A program made the position numbers and the translations under genes. From Micromonosporaceae bacterium KJ-029 (GTDB taxonomy: Bacteria; Actinomycetota; Actinomycetes; Mycobacteriales; Micromonosporaceae): 64,000 nucleotides of DNA. Positions within the stretch are counted from its first letter, which is position 1, and the number at the start of each line of letters is the position of its first letter. The stretch is from positions 310,001 through 374,000 of the forward strand of contig BIFP01000068.1 in NCBI GenBank assembly GCA_005402585.1, given 5' to 3'. Below, piece by piece: positions 17,571-25,659 of the stretch. The notes under the pieces were generated by a model that had not been told where the DNA came from, did no database searches, and worked only from the letters and a program-made list of their open reading frames with translations.

Positions 17571-17644
17571 GGCCAGGTAGCTCAGTTGGTACGAGCGTCC
17601 GACTGAAAATCGGAAGGTCGGCGGTTCGACCCCGCCCCTGGCCA
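17571..17644 (+). tRNA. tRNA-Phe (anticodon GAA)
   Basis: The acceptor stem GGCCAGG pairs with CCTGGCC, the anticodon loop is ACTGAAAAT (GAA) and the discriminator A. The Glu-Asp-Phe order is common in actinobacteria. The 3' half of tRNA-Phe is a known landing site for actinomycete integrative elements, and the following DNA looks like an integration scar. Confidence 0.95.
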
Positions 17645-17670
17645 CATAGCCTTTCGCCGGGCTACAGAGG

Positions 17671-17698
17671 TCCCCACCAGCGGAAACGCAGGTGGGGA
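17671..17698 (+). terminator. Terminator of the tRNA cluster
   Basis: TCCCCACC pairs perfectly with GGTGGGGA. Inside, after an A-A mismatch, GCG pairs with CGC around a GAAA tetraloop. TCTTGCTG follows. It lies 27 bp after tRNA-Phe. Confidence 0.75.
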
Positions 17699-17862
17699 TC
17701 TTGCTGTGTCTGCCCTACTGCGTCGATCGGCGTTGCCCGCAGTTGACCTCTGCTGGCCGGTGATCACCGCCACTTATCGCACGTGGATCGCACGGCCGCT
17801 TCCGGCTTGACGGTACGAACGGCCGTAGCGGCGCTGAAAGCTGATCTCTAGGGTTCACGATC

Positions 17863-17991
17863 ATGGATTCCGCACTCGCAGCCGTCCTCTTCTACGTGCT
17901 AAGTCTTTTCGTTCTCTACTGGGTGATCCGTCTAGCGGTCCGGCATGCGATCCAAGACGCCGATAGGCGCCGGTCACGGACTGGGGCGTAA
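17863..17991 (+). CDS. Small single-span membrane protein, unknown function
   Basis: A 42-residue ORF starting ATG GAT TCC. Residues about 4-26 form one hydrophobic helix (ALAAVLFYVLSLFVLYWVI), followed by a charged tail rich in Arg (RHAIQDADRRRSR). The surrounding DNA is less GC-rich than its neighbours. It sits between tRNA-Phe and a truncated transposase, where integrative elements leave cargo remnants. No strong ribosome site is visible, so it could be a relic. I do not recognise a family. Confidence 0.4.
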   Translation: MDSALAAVLFYVLSLFVLYWVIRLAVRHAIQDADRRRSRTGA

Positions 17992-18093
17992 TGGTCGGGT
18001 CCGGCGCTTCAAGGCGAGCTAGTCCCCCCCAGTGCTCAGGCGGCGTAGATCGCCAGCAGCCTGCTCGCTGCCATCCCGATGCTCCTATGGAGG

Positions 18094-18663
18094 TCAAGGG
18101 GTGAGTGCGGCGAAGTCGGCGAGCAGGGCCGTGTAGACGTCGCGGACGATGTAGCGCTTGAGGCAGCGGAGGATCTCTTGCTTGCTGAGGCCTTCGGTGA
18201 TGCGTCGTTGCTGGTAGGTGCGGGTGCGTTGGTCGTAGCGCAGGCGGCAGAGGGCGATGGTGTGCAGGGCGTGGTTGGCGCCGCAGTCGCCTCCTCGGTG
18301 GAGGCGGTGGCGGCGCACCCGTCCGGAGCTGGCGGGGGTGGGTGCCGCGCCGCAGAGGTGGGCGAGGGCGGCTTCGGAGTGCAGACGGTCGGGGTTGTCG
18401 CTGGCGGTGGTGAGCAGTTGGGCGGCGACCTCGGGGCCGACGCCGAACAGGGCGCTGGTGCGGGGTGCTGCCTTCGTGACGATGGGTGCCACCTGGCGGT
18501 CAAGGGTGGTGATCTCGTCGGTGAGGGCGGTGACTCGGCGGGCGAGTCCGGCCAGGGCGGCGGCGGTGGCGTGTTCGGGCTCGTGGAGTTTGGCTGGGTC
18601 GTAGGTCAGGACCGAGGCCTGAAGCGCCCCGGGGCCATCCTGCTGGCCCGCAAGCCCCAGCAC
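18094..18663 (-). pseudogene. C-terminal fragment of an IS110-family transposase
   Basis: The 189-residue open frame matches only the C-terminal transposase_20-type half of an IS110/IS116/IS902 transposase. Visible parts are the region LFGVGPEVAAQLLTTASDN, EAALAHLCGAAP, the serine-containing TPASSGRVRRHRLHRGGD segment, and the helical end KQEILRCLKRYIVRDVY. The N-terminal DEDD RuvC-like catalytic domain (about 150-200 residues) is missing upstream, so it cannot be active. No terminal element ends are recognisable. Confidence 0.8.
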
Positions 18664-18776
18664 CCCTGACTGCGGACCCCCGGCTCTAGCACGAAACGCC
18701 TACCTAGCGGCCACGTCGTACCGGCAGGCATTGACGAAGCTGCGCACCTGGGCATCAGCCGGTATGGTCCGGGCCT

Positions 18777-19289
18777 ATGGGACAGGGGATGGCCGATCCG
18801 ACCGACATCCGGCAGGATCACGAGCGGTTCGCGCTACGCAGCACCCTGCTCGTCCCCGCTCCCGCTGAGCAGGCGTACGAGGTGTTCACCAGGAACCTCG
18901 CCGACTGGTGGGTGACCGAGTACACCTGGTCCGGGCCGGCCCTGCTCGCCGAGTTGGGCATGGAGCCCCGGGCCGGCGGGATGCTCTACGAGGTCGGCCC
19001 CTATGGCTTCCGCAACGACTGGGGGCGGGTGCTGACCTGGGATCCGCCCCGCCGGCTTGTCTTCACCTGGCAGATCGGGGCGGATCGCGCCCCGGTGCCC
19101 GACCCGGCGCGGGCCAGCGAGGTCGAGGTGCTCTTCACCCCGGACGGGCCCGGCACGCTGGTCGAGGTCGCGCATCGGCACTTCGACCGGCACGGCGCCG
19201 CCGCGGAGGGCTACCGGCAGGCGCTGACCGCCGGCTGGCACGAGCTGCTCTCCCGCTACGCCGCGACCGTGGTCCACCGCCCGGCGTGA
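18777..19289 (+). CDS. SRPBCC (AHSA1/START-like) domain protein
   Basis: A 170-residue small soluble protein with the AHSA1-type fold that encloses a hydrophobic cavity. Recognisable parts are the N-terminal strand FALRSTLLVPAPAEQAYEVFTRNLADWW, the central GRVLTWDPPRRLVFTWQI and the C-terminal helix QALTAGWHELLSRYA. Members bind lipids or act in toxin resistance or chaperoning; the ligand here is unknown. An alternative ATG lies four codons downstream. It is separate from the IS fragment and opposite the next gene. Confidence 0.8.
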   Translation: MGQGMADPTDIRQDHERFALRSTLLVPAPAEQAYEVFTRNLADWWVTEYTWSGPALLAELGMEPRAGGMLYEVGPYGFRNDWGRVLTWDPPRRLVFTWQIGADRAPVPDPARASEVEVLFTPDGPGTLVEVAHRHFDRHGAAAEGYRQALTAGWHELLSRYAATVVHRPA

Positions 19290-19326
19290 GGGGAACGGGC
19301 CGGGCCGCGATTCCCAGCGGTGACGG

Positions 19327-19743
19327 TCAGGCGGCCCGGTGGCGCAACGTGGCCACCGTCGAACCGGCGAGGGTGAGCAGGCACTCCGGCAAGAGTCCGT
19401 CGGCCGCCGCCGCACCGAACAGCGCCTGGCCGGTATCCAGGTCGGAGTTCGCGTACGCGCTGACGAAGCGGGCCACCCACCGGGCGTCGTACCCGGCCTG
19501 GTCGATGCCGGGGAAGTCGAGCGCACACGCCCCGGGCGGCACCGGATCGCCGACCATCGTCGCGGCCAGGCACCATGCCACGCCGTACGCGCCGGCGAGG
19601 CCGGCCCGGTCGACCACGGCGTCGAAGGTTCCCACCACGGCGTCGGAGTCCCCGTCGAGCGCCGAGCGGAGGATGGCAGCGGCGTCGTCGAACGTCTGCT
19701 GTGGCGAGTCGGTCACCCACCGCACGGTAGGGGTGCCGGTCAA
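19327..19743 (-). CDS. Hypothetical actinobacterial protein
   Basis: A 138-residue soluble protein of unknown function, mainly helical, with residues such as DDAAAILRSALDGDSDAVVGTFDAVVDR and a Cys in AWCLAATMVGD. I selected a TTG start at 19743 because AAAGG lies seven bases upstream. Later in-frame GTG codons (19716, 19725) lack ribosome sites, and a GTG at 19806 is also open. It converges with the SRPBCC gene and is divergent from the binding-protein gene. Confidence 0.55.
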   Translation of the reverse strand: MTGTPTVRWVTDSPQQTFDDAAAILRSALDGDSDAVVGTFDAVVDRAGLAGAYGVAWCLAATMVGDPVPPGACALDFPGIDQAGYDARWVARFVSAYANSDLDTGQALFGAAAADGLLPECLLTLAGSTVATLRHRAA

Positions 19744-19868
19744 GGAACCACCTTTGACTACTCTCCGTACACGGCGAAGGCGGCCTGCGGATAGACAGAC
19801 CTCCACGGTCCCGCTGCCCAGCCTGGCGCGCTAGTCTGCGCAGGACCTTCGCCGGAGGAAGGACGACG

Positions 19869-21218
19869 ATGCACATGTCACGCGGGTCGCGGACGGCCAT
19901 TCTGGCTGCCTGCGCCACGGCCCTGCTCGCCACCAGCGCCTGCGGGAACGACCAGCCCGAGGAGGCGACCACCCAACAGGTGCGCCTCTACGGCACGGAC
20001 GGCAACATGAACAACTCGTTCCCGGAGGAGTTGGAGGACCATGCCGATCTGGTCAACGGCATGAAGGGCACCACGCCGCTCACACCGCTGCCCGAGAACT
20101 TCAAGAAGCGGCTACTGTCCGTGGACCCGAAGCTGAACAGCTACGTCTACGCCGCCGAGGCGTACGACGCCGTGGTGATCAGCGCGCTCGCGGCACAGCT
20201 CGCGGGCACCACCGACCCGGCGGAGATCGCCAAGCAGATCGTGGGCGTCACCAACGGTGGAACGCCCTGCGGGACGGTGAGCCAGTGCCTGCGGCTGGCC
20301 CGGGACGGGAAGGACATCGAGTACCGCAGCGCCTCGATCACCCGAGCCGGCTTCACCGACGCGGGCGAGCCGGCCACCGCCAGCTACGCCACGCTGCACT
20401 TCGACGGGCAGCAGCTCAACGACGCCAAGTCGGAGTTCGTCGGTGCCGGCGACGAGTCGGCGGCGAGCACCAAGGCGCCGCCGAAGGGCACGAAGGAGTC
20501 TGTCGGATCGCCGAGTGGCGCGCCGCTCGTCTTTGGCGGGCTGCTGCCCAAGACCGGTGACCTGGCAAACGCCTACCCGCCGCTGGGTGCCGGCGCGGCG
20601 CTGGCGATCAAGGAGATCAACGCCGCCGGCGGGGTGCTCGGCGAGGACGTGGTCTGGATCGACGGCGACGACGGCACCAACCCGACGGTCGCCAAGACCA
20701 CTGTGGCCAGCCACATCGATGCCGGGGTGCATGTGATCATCGGTGCCGGCGGCTCTGGAATCTCCGCCGCCGTGCTGGACGATGTGGTCGACGCCGGTTT
20801 GATCCTCTTTTCTCCGTCGAACACCGCCGCGAGCCTGACCGACGCGGACGACAAGGGCCTCTACTTCCGCACCGCCCCGTCGGACGGCCTCCAGGGCCGG
20901 GCGCTGGCCGACGTGATCCTCCGGGACGGCCCGCACAAGATCGCGATCGTGGCACGCAAGGACTCCTACGGCGAGGGCCTCCAGGACATCGTCCGGGCCG
21001 AGCTGGAACGGGCCGGGTTCGGCGGCGACCGGGTGAAGCTGCTCGGCTACGAGCCCGGTGAGGGCACCGACGCCCCGCCGATCGATTTCGCCGACGGTGC
21101 CAAGCAGATCAAGGAGTTCGGCGCCGACGCCGTACTGGTCATCGGGTTCGACGAGTCCGCCGCGGTGGTCCGGGCACTCGCGGACGCCAACGTACCGCTG
21201 GCGGCGCTGGGCCGCTGA
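19869..21218 (+). CDS. LivK-like solute-binding lipoprotein with apparently circularly permuted lobes
   Basis: A 449-residue lipoprotein (lipobox Cys25 after ATSA) of the branched-chain amino-acid/amide binding family. In ordinary members the segment beginning APLVFGGLLPKTG follows the signal peptide, and the segment YGTDGNMNNSF ... SYVYAAEAYDAVVISALAA ends the protein. Here the order is reversed. Residues 38-192 carry the normally C-terminal half, 193-217 form a Gly/Ser/Lys linker, and 218-449 carry the normally N-terminal half. The chain stops at ALADANVPLAALGR, exactly where YGTDGN would normally continue. GGAGGAAGG precedes the ATG. No permease or ATPase genes adjoin it. The ligand is unknown. 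Confidence 0.85.
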   Translation: MHMSRGSRTAILAACATALLATSACGNDQPEEATTQQVRLYGTDGNMNNSFPEELEDHADLVNGMKGTTPLTPLPENFKKRLLSVDPKLNSYVYAAEAYDAVVISALAAQLAGTTDPAEIAKQIVGVTNGGTPCGTVSQCLRLARDGKDIEYRSASITRAGFTDAGEPATASYATLHFDGQQLNDAKSEFVGAGDESAASTKAPPKGTKESVGSPSGAPLVFGGLLPKTGDLANAYPPLGAGAALAIKEINAAGGVLGEDVVWIDGDDGTNPTVAKTTVASHIDAGVHVIIGAGGSGISAAVLDDVVDAGLILFSPSNTAASLTDADDKGLYFRTAPSDGLQGRALADVILRDGPHKIAIVARKDSYGEGLQDIVRAELERAGFGGDRVKLLGYEPGEGTDAPPIDFADGAKQIKEFGADAVLVIGFDESAAVVRALADANVPLAALGR

Positions 21219-21230
21219 CCTGCCTGACGC

Positions 21231-21264
21231 CGACGGCCGCACCGGATGTCCGGTGCGGCCGTCG
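21231..21264. terminator. Bidirectional hairpin between convergent genes
   Basis: A perfect 16-bp inverted repeat (21231-21246 with 21249-21264) lies between the binding-protein stop and the enoyl-CoA hydratase stop, so it can end both transcripts. CGGTTTC follows on the plus strand. Confidence 0.7.
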
Positions 21265-21281
21265 CGGTTTCACGGAGGGCC

Positions 21282-22025
21282 TCAGCGACCGCGCCGCCGC
21301 TCCAGGAACTCCGTCATCCGGCGGCGCTTCTCCTCGTCCTCGAAGAGCACCGCCTGGCTGACCAGGTCCAGGTGCGGGTGCGCGGCGGGCGGGGCGTCGA
21401 CGGCCAGCTTGGTCAGCCGCAGCGCCAGAGCCGACCCCTTGGCCATCTCGTCGATCAGGTCGTGGGCCGCCGGCAACAGCTCGTCCGGGGTGGTCACCGC
21501 CCGGTTGACCAGGCCGATCCGCAGCGCCTCGGCGGCGTCCACCCGCCGCCCAGTGAACAGCAGTTCCTTGGCCCGGGCCTCGCCGACCAGCGCCGGCAGC
21601 CGGTGGGTCGCGCCGGCACCGGCGAGGATGCCCAGCCGCACCTCCGGCTGCCCGAAGACCGCCCGCTCCGTGCACACCCGCAGATCGCAGGCGTACGCCA
21701 GCTCGGCGCCACCGCCCAGCGCCGGGCCGTCGACGGCGGCCACGGTCGGCATCGGCAACGCGCGGATCCGGGCGAAGGCGGCCAAGTTGATGGCGGCGAG
21801 CGCGTCCAGCCGCCCCCGATCGCGCAACTGGGCGATGTCGGCGCCGCCGGCGAAGATCCCGTCGGTGCCGCCGGTCAGCAGCAGCATCCGGGGCCGGGCC
21901 TCCAGCTCGGCGCAGACCTCGTGCAGCGCGGCGATGAGGTCGGCGTCGATGGCGTTGCGCTTCTCCGGCCGGTCCAGGGTCACCACCAGCCGGTCCGGGC
22001 GCTCCTCGACGCGCAGCCCGCTCAC
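21282..22025 (-). CDS. Enoyl-CoA hydratase/isomerase
   Basis: A 247-residue crotonase-fold enzyme. The oxyanion-hole segments are FAGGADIAQL and GPALGGGAELAYACDLRV. The catalytic-position acids of classical hydratases are only partly recognisable (PEVRLGILAGAGATHRLP). It probably hydrates enoyl-CoA in beta-oxidation or aromatic-acid breakdown. The GTG start at 22025 overlaps the upstream dehydrogenase stop by 4 bases (GTGA), so the two are translationally coupled; the much longer open frame upstream is a shadow of that gene. Confidence 0.87.
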   Translation of the reverse strand: MSGLRVEERPDRLVVTLDRPEKRNAIDADLIAALHEVCAELEARPRMLLLTGGTDGIFAGGADIAQLRDRGRLDALAAINLAAFARIRALPMPTVAAVDGPALGGGAELAYACDLRVCTERAVFGQPEVRLGILAGAGATHRLPALVGEARAKELLFTGRRVDAAEALRIGLVNRAVTTPDELLPAAHDLIDEMAKGSALALRLTKLAVDAPPAAHPHLDLVSQAVLFEDEEKRRRMTEFLERRRGR

Positions 22026-22936
22026 CCCGCCGCTCCCGTCGCCGACTCGCTCCCGTCCGGACCGGGCAGCTCGGTGCCGCCCGAACGGACGCCGTCGGTC
22101 CAGCGGTAGAAGCCCTGCCCGGACTTCTTGCCCAGCCGGCCCGCGGCGACCAGCTCTATTAGCAGCGGCGGCGGGGCGAACCGATCCCCGTACGCCGCCT
22201 GGAGCGTACGGGCGATGTCGAGTCGTACGTCCAGACCGACCAGGTCGGTCAGCTCCAGCGGCCCGATCGGGTGCCGGTAGCCGAGCACCATGGACTTGTC
22301 GATGTCGGCTGGGCTGGCCACCCCGTCGGCGAGCATCCGGATCGCCTCCAGACCGAGCGTCACTCCGAGTCGCGACGTGGCGAAGCCCGGCATGTCGCGT
22401 ACCACGACCGGGTCCTTGCCCAGCCGGCCGGCGAGCGCGACGGCCGCGTCGGTGGTCTCCGGCGCGGTGGCCGGCCCGACCACGATCTCCAGCAGGGTCA
22501 TGGCCCAGACCGGGTTGAAGAAGTGCAGCCCGCAGAAGCGCTCCGGCCGCGCCAGATCCCGGGCGAGGTCGGTGATGGGGATGCTGGAGGTGTTGCTGCC
22601 CAGCAGCGCCGGTCGCAGCGCCTCCGCGTCGGCCAGGACGGCCCGCTTCAGGTCGAGTCGCTCCGGTACCGCCTCCACGATCACGTCCGGTGCCCCGGCG
22701 ACCTCGGCGAGCCCGGCTCGAAGGGTGACCCGTTCCCGGTTGGTGGCAGCCTGCTCGGCGGTCAGCTTGCCGCGCTGCACGGCACGGTCCCACAACTGGG
22801 CGAGCCGCTCCAGGGCCGCCGCACCACGGGCCCGGTCCACCTCGACCAGTTCCACCCCGTATCCGGCGCCAGCCGCCACGTACGCGATACCGAGGCCCAT
22901 CGTGCCGGCCCCGACCACGACAAACCGCTCAGTCAT
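22022..22936 (-). CDS. 3-hydroxyacyl-CoA dehydrogenase
   Basis: A 304-residue NAD-dependent dehydrogenase of the 3-hydroxybutyryl-CoA type. It has an N-terminal Rossmann motif FVVVGAGTMGLGIAYVAA, GSNTSSIPITDLA, the catalytic His region FCGLHFFNPVWAM and the C-terminal domain (MPGFATSRLGVTLGLEAIRMLADGVASPADID, GKKSGQGFYRW). It acts after the coupled enoyl-CoA hydratase. The ATG at 22936 begins at the fold; an upstream in-frame start would add a Cys-containing extension without support. Confidence 0.9.
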   Translation of the reverse strand: MTERFVVVGAGTMGLGIAYVAAGAGYGVELVEVDRARGAAALERLAQLWDRAVQRGKLTAEQAATNRERVTLRAGLAEVAGAPDVIVEAVPERLDLKRAVLADAEALRPALLGSNTSSIPITDLARDLARPERFCGLHFFNPVWAMTLLEIVVGPATAPETTDAAVALAGRLGKDPVVVRDMPGFATSRLGVTLGLEAIRMLADGVASPADIDKSMVLGYRHPIGPLELTDLVGLDVRLDIARTLQAAYGDRFAPPPLLIELVAAGRLGKKSGQGFYRWTDGVRSGGTELPGPDGSESATGAAG

Positions 22937-23130
22937 CGCCGCACCACCGCAAAGTGACGATGACACGCCCGCTGGCACCGCCGACGCGCGGGATCGCCGC
23001 CACGCCGGAGCCAGCCCGTACGCTCCGCTCAGTCATGGTGCGACCCTATGCAGCACCGACTGCGGCCCGATGCGTGGGGGCGGGCGAGATCGGGTACAGA
23101 CCGCCGACAACCAAGGGAAGGGACGAGCAG

Positions 23131-23427
23131 ATGAGCCAGGCACCGGAGACCGCCGGCGGCGCGGGCACCGAGGAGACCGTCGAGACTCGCGGCGACGAGC
23201 GCGTCGAACTGCTGCGCGCCGACACCAACAACGACGGCCGCACCGACGTGTGGGTGGTCGACACCGACGGTGACGGCAAGGCCGACCTGTTCCAGTTCGA
23301 CACCGACGGCGACGGCAAGGTGGACGTCACGATGGTCGACATCGACGAGGACGGCCAGCCGGACGAGGTCGTCAACGGCGACGGCGGCCTTCCCCCGGAG
23401 CAGCTCCCCCCGACGATCCAGCTCTGA
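23131..23427 (+). CDS. Small acidic protein with EF-hand/dockerin-like calcium motifs, no signal peptide
   Basis: A 98-residue protein. Four tandem Asp-rich loops are visible: DTNNDGRTDVW, DTDGDGKADLF, DTDGDGKVDVT and DIDEDGQPDEV. Each has the DxDxDG pattern of Ca2+-binding loops as in dockerins or thrombospondin type-3 repeats. The spacing of 13-16 residues is too short for a classical EF-hand helix-loop-helix. There is no export signal or membrane segment, so it should be cytoplasmic. AAGGGACG precedes the ATG. It is followed directly by a strong terminator, so it is monocistronic. Confidence 0.75.
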   Translation: MSQAPETAGGAGTEETVETRGDERVELLRADTNNDGRTDVWVVDTDGDGKADLFQFDTDGDGKVDVTMVDIDEDGQPDEVVNGDGGLPPEQLPPTIQL

Positions 23428-23436
23428 CGCGACGAC

Positions 23437-23474
23437 GGGCCCCTTGCCAGCGCCTCGGAGATGGCAAGGGGCCC
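23437..23474 (+). terminator. Intrinsic terminator after the Ca2+-motif gene
   Basis: A perfect 13-bp stem (23437-23449 with 23462-23474), a 12-base loop and TTGT immediately after, 9 bp beyond the stop codon. Confidence 0.8.
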
Positions 23475-23559
23475 TTGTCCACACCTGCGCCACGTCAAAT
23501 CCTTCACGCTATCCAGCCACTCAGTCAGCCGTACCGCCCTTATCCTGGGCGGCGTGACC

Positions 23560-23934
23560 ATGTTGGATCGCCTCTCAGCCGAGAAGTACATCCTCCTCAC
23601 GACCTTCCGGAAGGACGGCCGGGCGGTGCCGACCCCGGTCTGGGCGGTCCGCGACGGCGACGCCCTGGCTGTGTGGTCGGCGGCGGACGCCGGCAAGGTG
23701 AAGCGGATTCGCCGCAGCGGGGAGGTCACGGTGGCGCCGTGTGACGTACGCGGACGACCTCGTGGCGCGGCGGTGCCCGCCCGAGCGAGCCTCTACGACC
23801 CTGGGGCGACCGATCGCATCCGCAGCCTGATCAAGCAGAAGTACCGGGTGATCGGCCGGCTGAGCCTGCTCGGCAGCCGGCTGCGCCGTGGTGAGGGTGG
23901 CACGGTGGGGATCCGGGTCGAGCTGACCGCCTGA
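23560..23934 (+). CDS. PPOX-class flavin/F420-dependent oxidoreductase family protein
   Basis: A 124-residue split-barrel protein of the pyridoxamine-phosphate-oxidase-like superfamily. The N-terminus LSAEKYILLTTFRKDGRAVPTPVWAV is characteristic of the actinobacterial F420-linked group, followed by KVKRIRRSGEVTVAPCDVRGRP. Such proteins bind F420 or FMN and reduce diverse substrates. I chose the ATG at 23560, seven bases after GGGCGG; the in-frame GTG at 23554 would abut that site. Cofactor choice is inferred. Confidence 0.82.
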   Translation: MLDRLSAEKYILLTTFRKDGRAVPTPVWAVRDGDALAVWSAADAGKVKRIRRSGEVTVAPCDVRGRPRGAAVPARASLYDPGATDRIRSLIKQKYRVIGRLSLLGSRLRRGEGGTVGIRVELTA

Positions 23935-24036
23935 GCGGCGCTGGCGCGCCCGGAGCCGGCATGCCGCCGCCACGGCGGCCCCGGCGACACCACGGCGCCT
24001 GGGGGGCCGCGCCCGTTCCGGCGTGTCCCGGACATG

Positions 24037-24071
24037 CCGAAGGGCGGCGGATGGGATCCGCCGCCCTTCGG
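24037..24071. terminator. Bidirectional terminator between the PPOX gene and bldC
   Basis: A perfect 16-bp inverted repeat (24037-24052 with 24056-24071) around a GGG loop lies between two convergent genes, 24 bp after the bldC stop. Confidence 0.8.
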
Positions 24072-24095
24072 GAAGTTCTGCTATCTGCCAGCCGG

Positions 24096-24305
24096 TCAGT
24101 CCCCCTGGCGCTGCTGCGGGATCTGCCCCTGCAGCAGTGCCCTGACCTCGGACTCCCGATAACGGCGGTGGCCGCCGAGAGTCCGGATGGCGCTAAGTTT
24201 GCCAGCCTTCGCCCAGCGGGTCACCGTCTTCGGGTCGACACGGAACATCGACGCCACCTCGGCCGGTGTGAGTAGCGGCTCTGGTTCGTGCGTTCGCGAT
24301 GCCAT
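24096..24305 (-). CDS. bldC: BldC developmental DNA-binding protein
   Basis: A 69-residue MerR-like winged-helix protein consisting of the DNA-binding domain only. The core LLTPAEVASMFRVDPKTVTRWAKAGKL...IRTLGGHRRYRE is nearly the same as Streptomyces BldC as I remember it. BldC binds head-to-tail on direct repeats and delays development and sporulation. Neighbouring the conserved hypothetical gene and valine dehydrogenase is also as in Streptomyces, supporting orthology. The preceding 263 bp are unusually AT-rich and probably carry its promoter. Confidence 0.95.
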   Translation of the reverse strand: MASRTHEPEPLLTPAEVASMFRVDPKTVTRWAKAGKLSAIRTLGGHRRYRESEVRALLQGQIPQQRQGD

Positions 24306-24568
24306 CGGTCACTCCTCCACATGTATAGACATCGGCCGGGGTCCCGCCGGCCGACGCGTCTCCCATGGTCCGGCTAGTCCCCGATGTCCGACATGGGCCG
24401 AACGGCCGAACGTCCCTAGACGGACGGATGAACCATGCCCGATTTATACGACTTTTACACGCCAGAAAGTACCTTATTCGGACTCATGATCACGGTTCGT
24501 GATGCGTCAACTACGAAGGCACCTCGCGTTCCAGTCCCAATTCAGGACAACGAGGACCAGGAAACGCC
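24306..24568. promoter_or_regulatory. bldC upstream region, AT-rich
   Basis: 263 bp without a gene, between bldC and the stop of the next minus-strand gene. On the minus strand TATAAA (24443-24448) is a good -10 candidate about 140 bp before bldC, but no matching -35 is clear. Short AT-rich stretches may hold BldC autoregulatory repeats. Confidence 0.35.
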
Positions 24569-25408
24569 CTAGTTACACCGCTCCAGGAGTTGCACGGCGC
24601 GCCAGCGAGCGACGAGTTTGTCGTACGCCGTGGACGCCTCCTCCGCCTCACCCCGGGACAGCCCGGCGAGCCCGGCCGCGACGAGTTCCGGCGAGTCGTC
24701 GGCGGCCAGCGTCTCGTCCGAGAGCAACTCCACCAGCCCGCCGTAGTCCAACTCGACCACGGACCGCGGATGGAACTCCTCCAGCCACCGGGCGGCCTCC
24801 TCGACCGCATCCGTGATCGGCGCCTCGCCGACCGACTTCCGCAGCACCGACAGCGCCCGGGACGACCGGCGACGGGCCTTGGAGATCTCCGTCCGGAACC
24901 GCAGCGAGCGACGCTCGGGTGCGGTCACGTGGTTGCGTTCCTGTGCCTCGAACAGCACGAACCAGCGCAGCGGCACACCCCAGGTCGCGATCTGCTCGTG
25001 CACCCGGGGCACGCCGTGCTCCAGCACCCGGGCCCCGCTGCGCCAGTCCTCCACCACCGCCTTGGCCTGCCCGGCCAGCACCGGCGGGACGAACGCGTCG
25101 GCCAGCACCGGCGGCACCCCGTCGCGCGCGCTCAACGCGGCCTCGGCCACCCGGATCCGCAGGTTCCACGGGCATACCAGCAGCGTCTCGTCGGTCTCCA
25201 GCACGTACGCCTCGTCCGGCAGGTCGGGCAGCCGGGTCCAACCGGCGCCCAGCGCCTCGATCACCGAGGTTCGCTGCCGGCCGGGCCCCTCCACCGGCGC
25301 CACCGCCCGCCCCTGCTCGACGTAGCGCCGCCAGTACGACTGACGGTCCCGATCGAAGGCGGTCAGCGGCTCGTACACGCGCAGGTATGAAGCGAAGAGC
25401 GACGGCAC
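24569..25408 (-). CDS. Conserved actinobacterial hypothetical protein
   Basis: A 279-residue soluble protein lying between bldC and valine dehydrogenase, the position of a conserved hypothetical in Streptomyces. The first part (FASYLRVYEPLTAFDRDRQSYWRRYV) and the ERRSLRFRTEISKARRRSSRALSVLRKSVG helix are distinctive. The C-terminal half is helical and acidic. No catalytic motif or membrane segment is visible. The GTG at 25408 has GGGAGG eight bases upstream; the longer frame reaches across the promoter into Arg-rich noise. Its conserved linkage with bldC is the only functional hint. Confidence 0.75.
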   Translation of the reverse strand: MPSLFASYLRVYEPLTAFDRDRQSYWRRYVEQGRAVAPVEGPGRQRTSVIEALGAGWTRLPDLPDEAYVLETDETLLVCPWNLRIRVAEAALSARDGVPPVLADAFVPPVLAGQAKAVVEDWRSGARVLEHGVPRVHEQIATWGVPLRWFVLFEAQERNHVTAPERRSLRFRTEISKARRRSSRALSVLRKSVGEAPITDAVEEAARWLEEFHPRSVVELDYGGLVELLSDETLAADDSPELVAAGLAGLSRGEAEEASTAYDKLVARWRAVQLLERCN

Positions 25409-25659
25409 TGCGCGATCCTCCCACGAACCGCGAGCAGAGGGTTGCTCGGCGCCACCCCGGGACTGCGCTCCGGCGCCTGCCGGAGCGGCGGGCAGTCCCG
25501 GCGGAAGACGGCGCCGCGGGCTGCCCGCAGGGCGGGACGGTACCGGCGGGAGGGCGGCGCGGCGGCGGCCGATACTAGGCTCGCAGCACCGGCAGCATCC
25601 CCGCCGGCGCACACCAGGTCCGCGTCCCACAAGGACGCCCGCCGTCACAGGAGCCAGCC

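Noticed and set aside
17645..18776. A second copy of the tRNA-Phe 3' end (attachment-site duplication)
   Set aside because: I scanned the following kilobase by eye and found no repeat of the tRNA end, so only a scar can be claimed.
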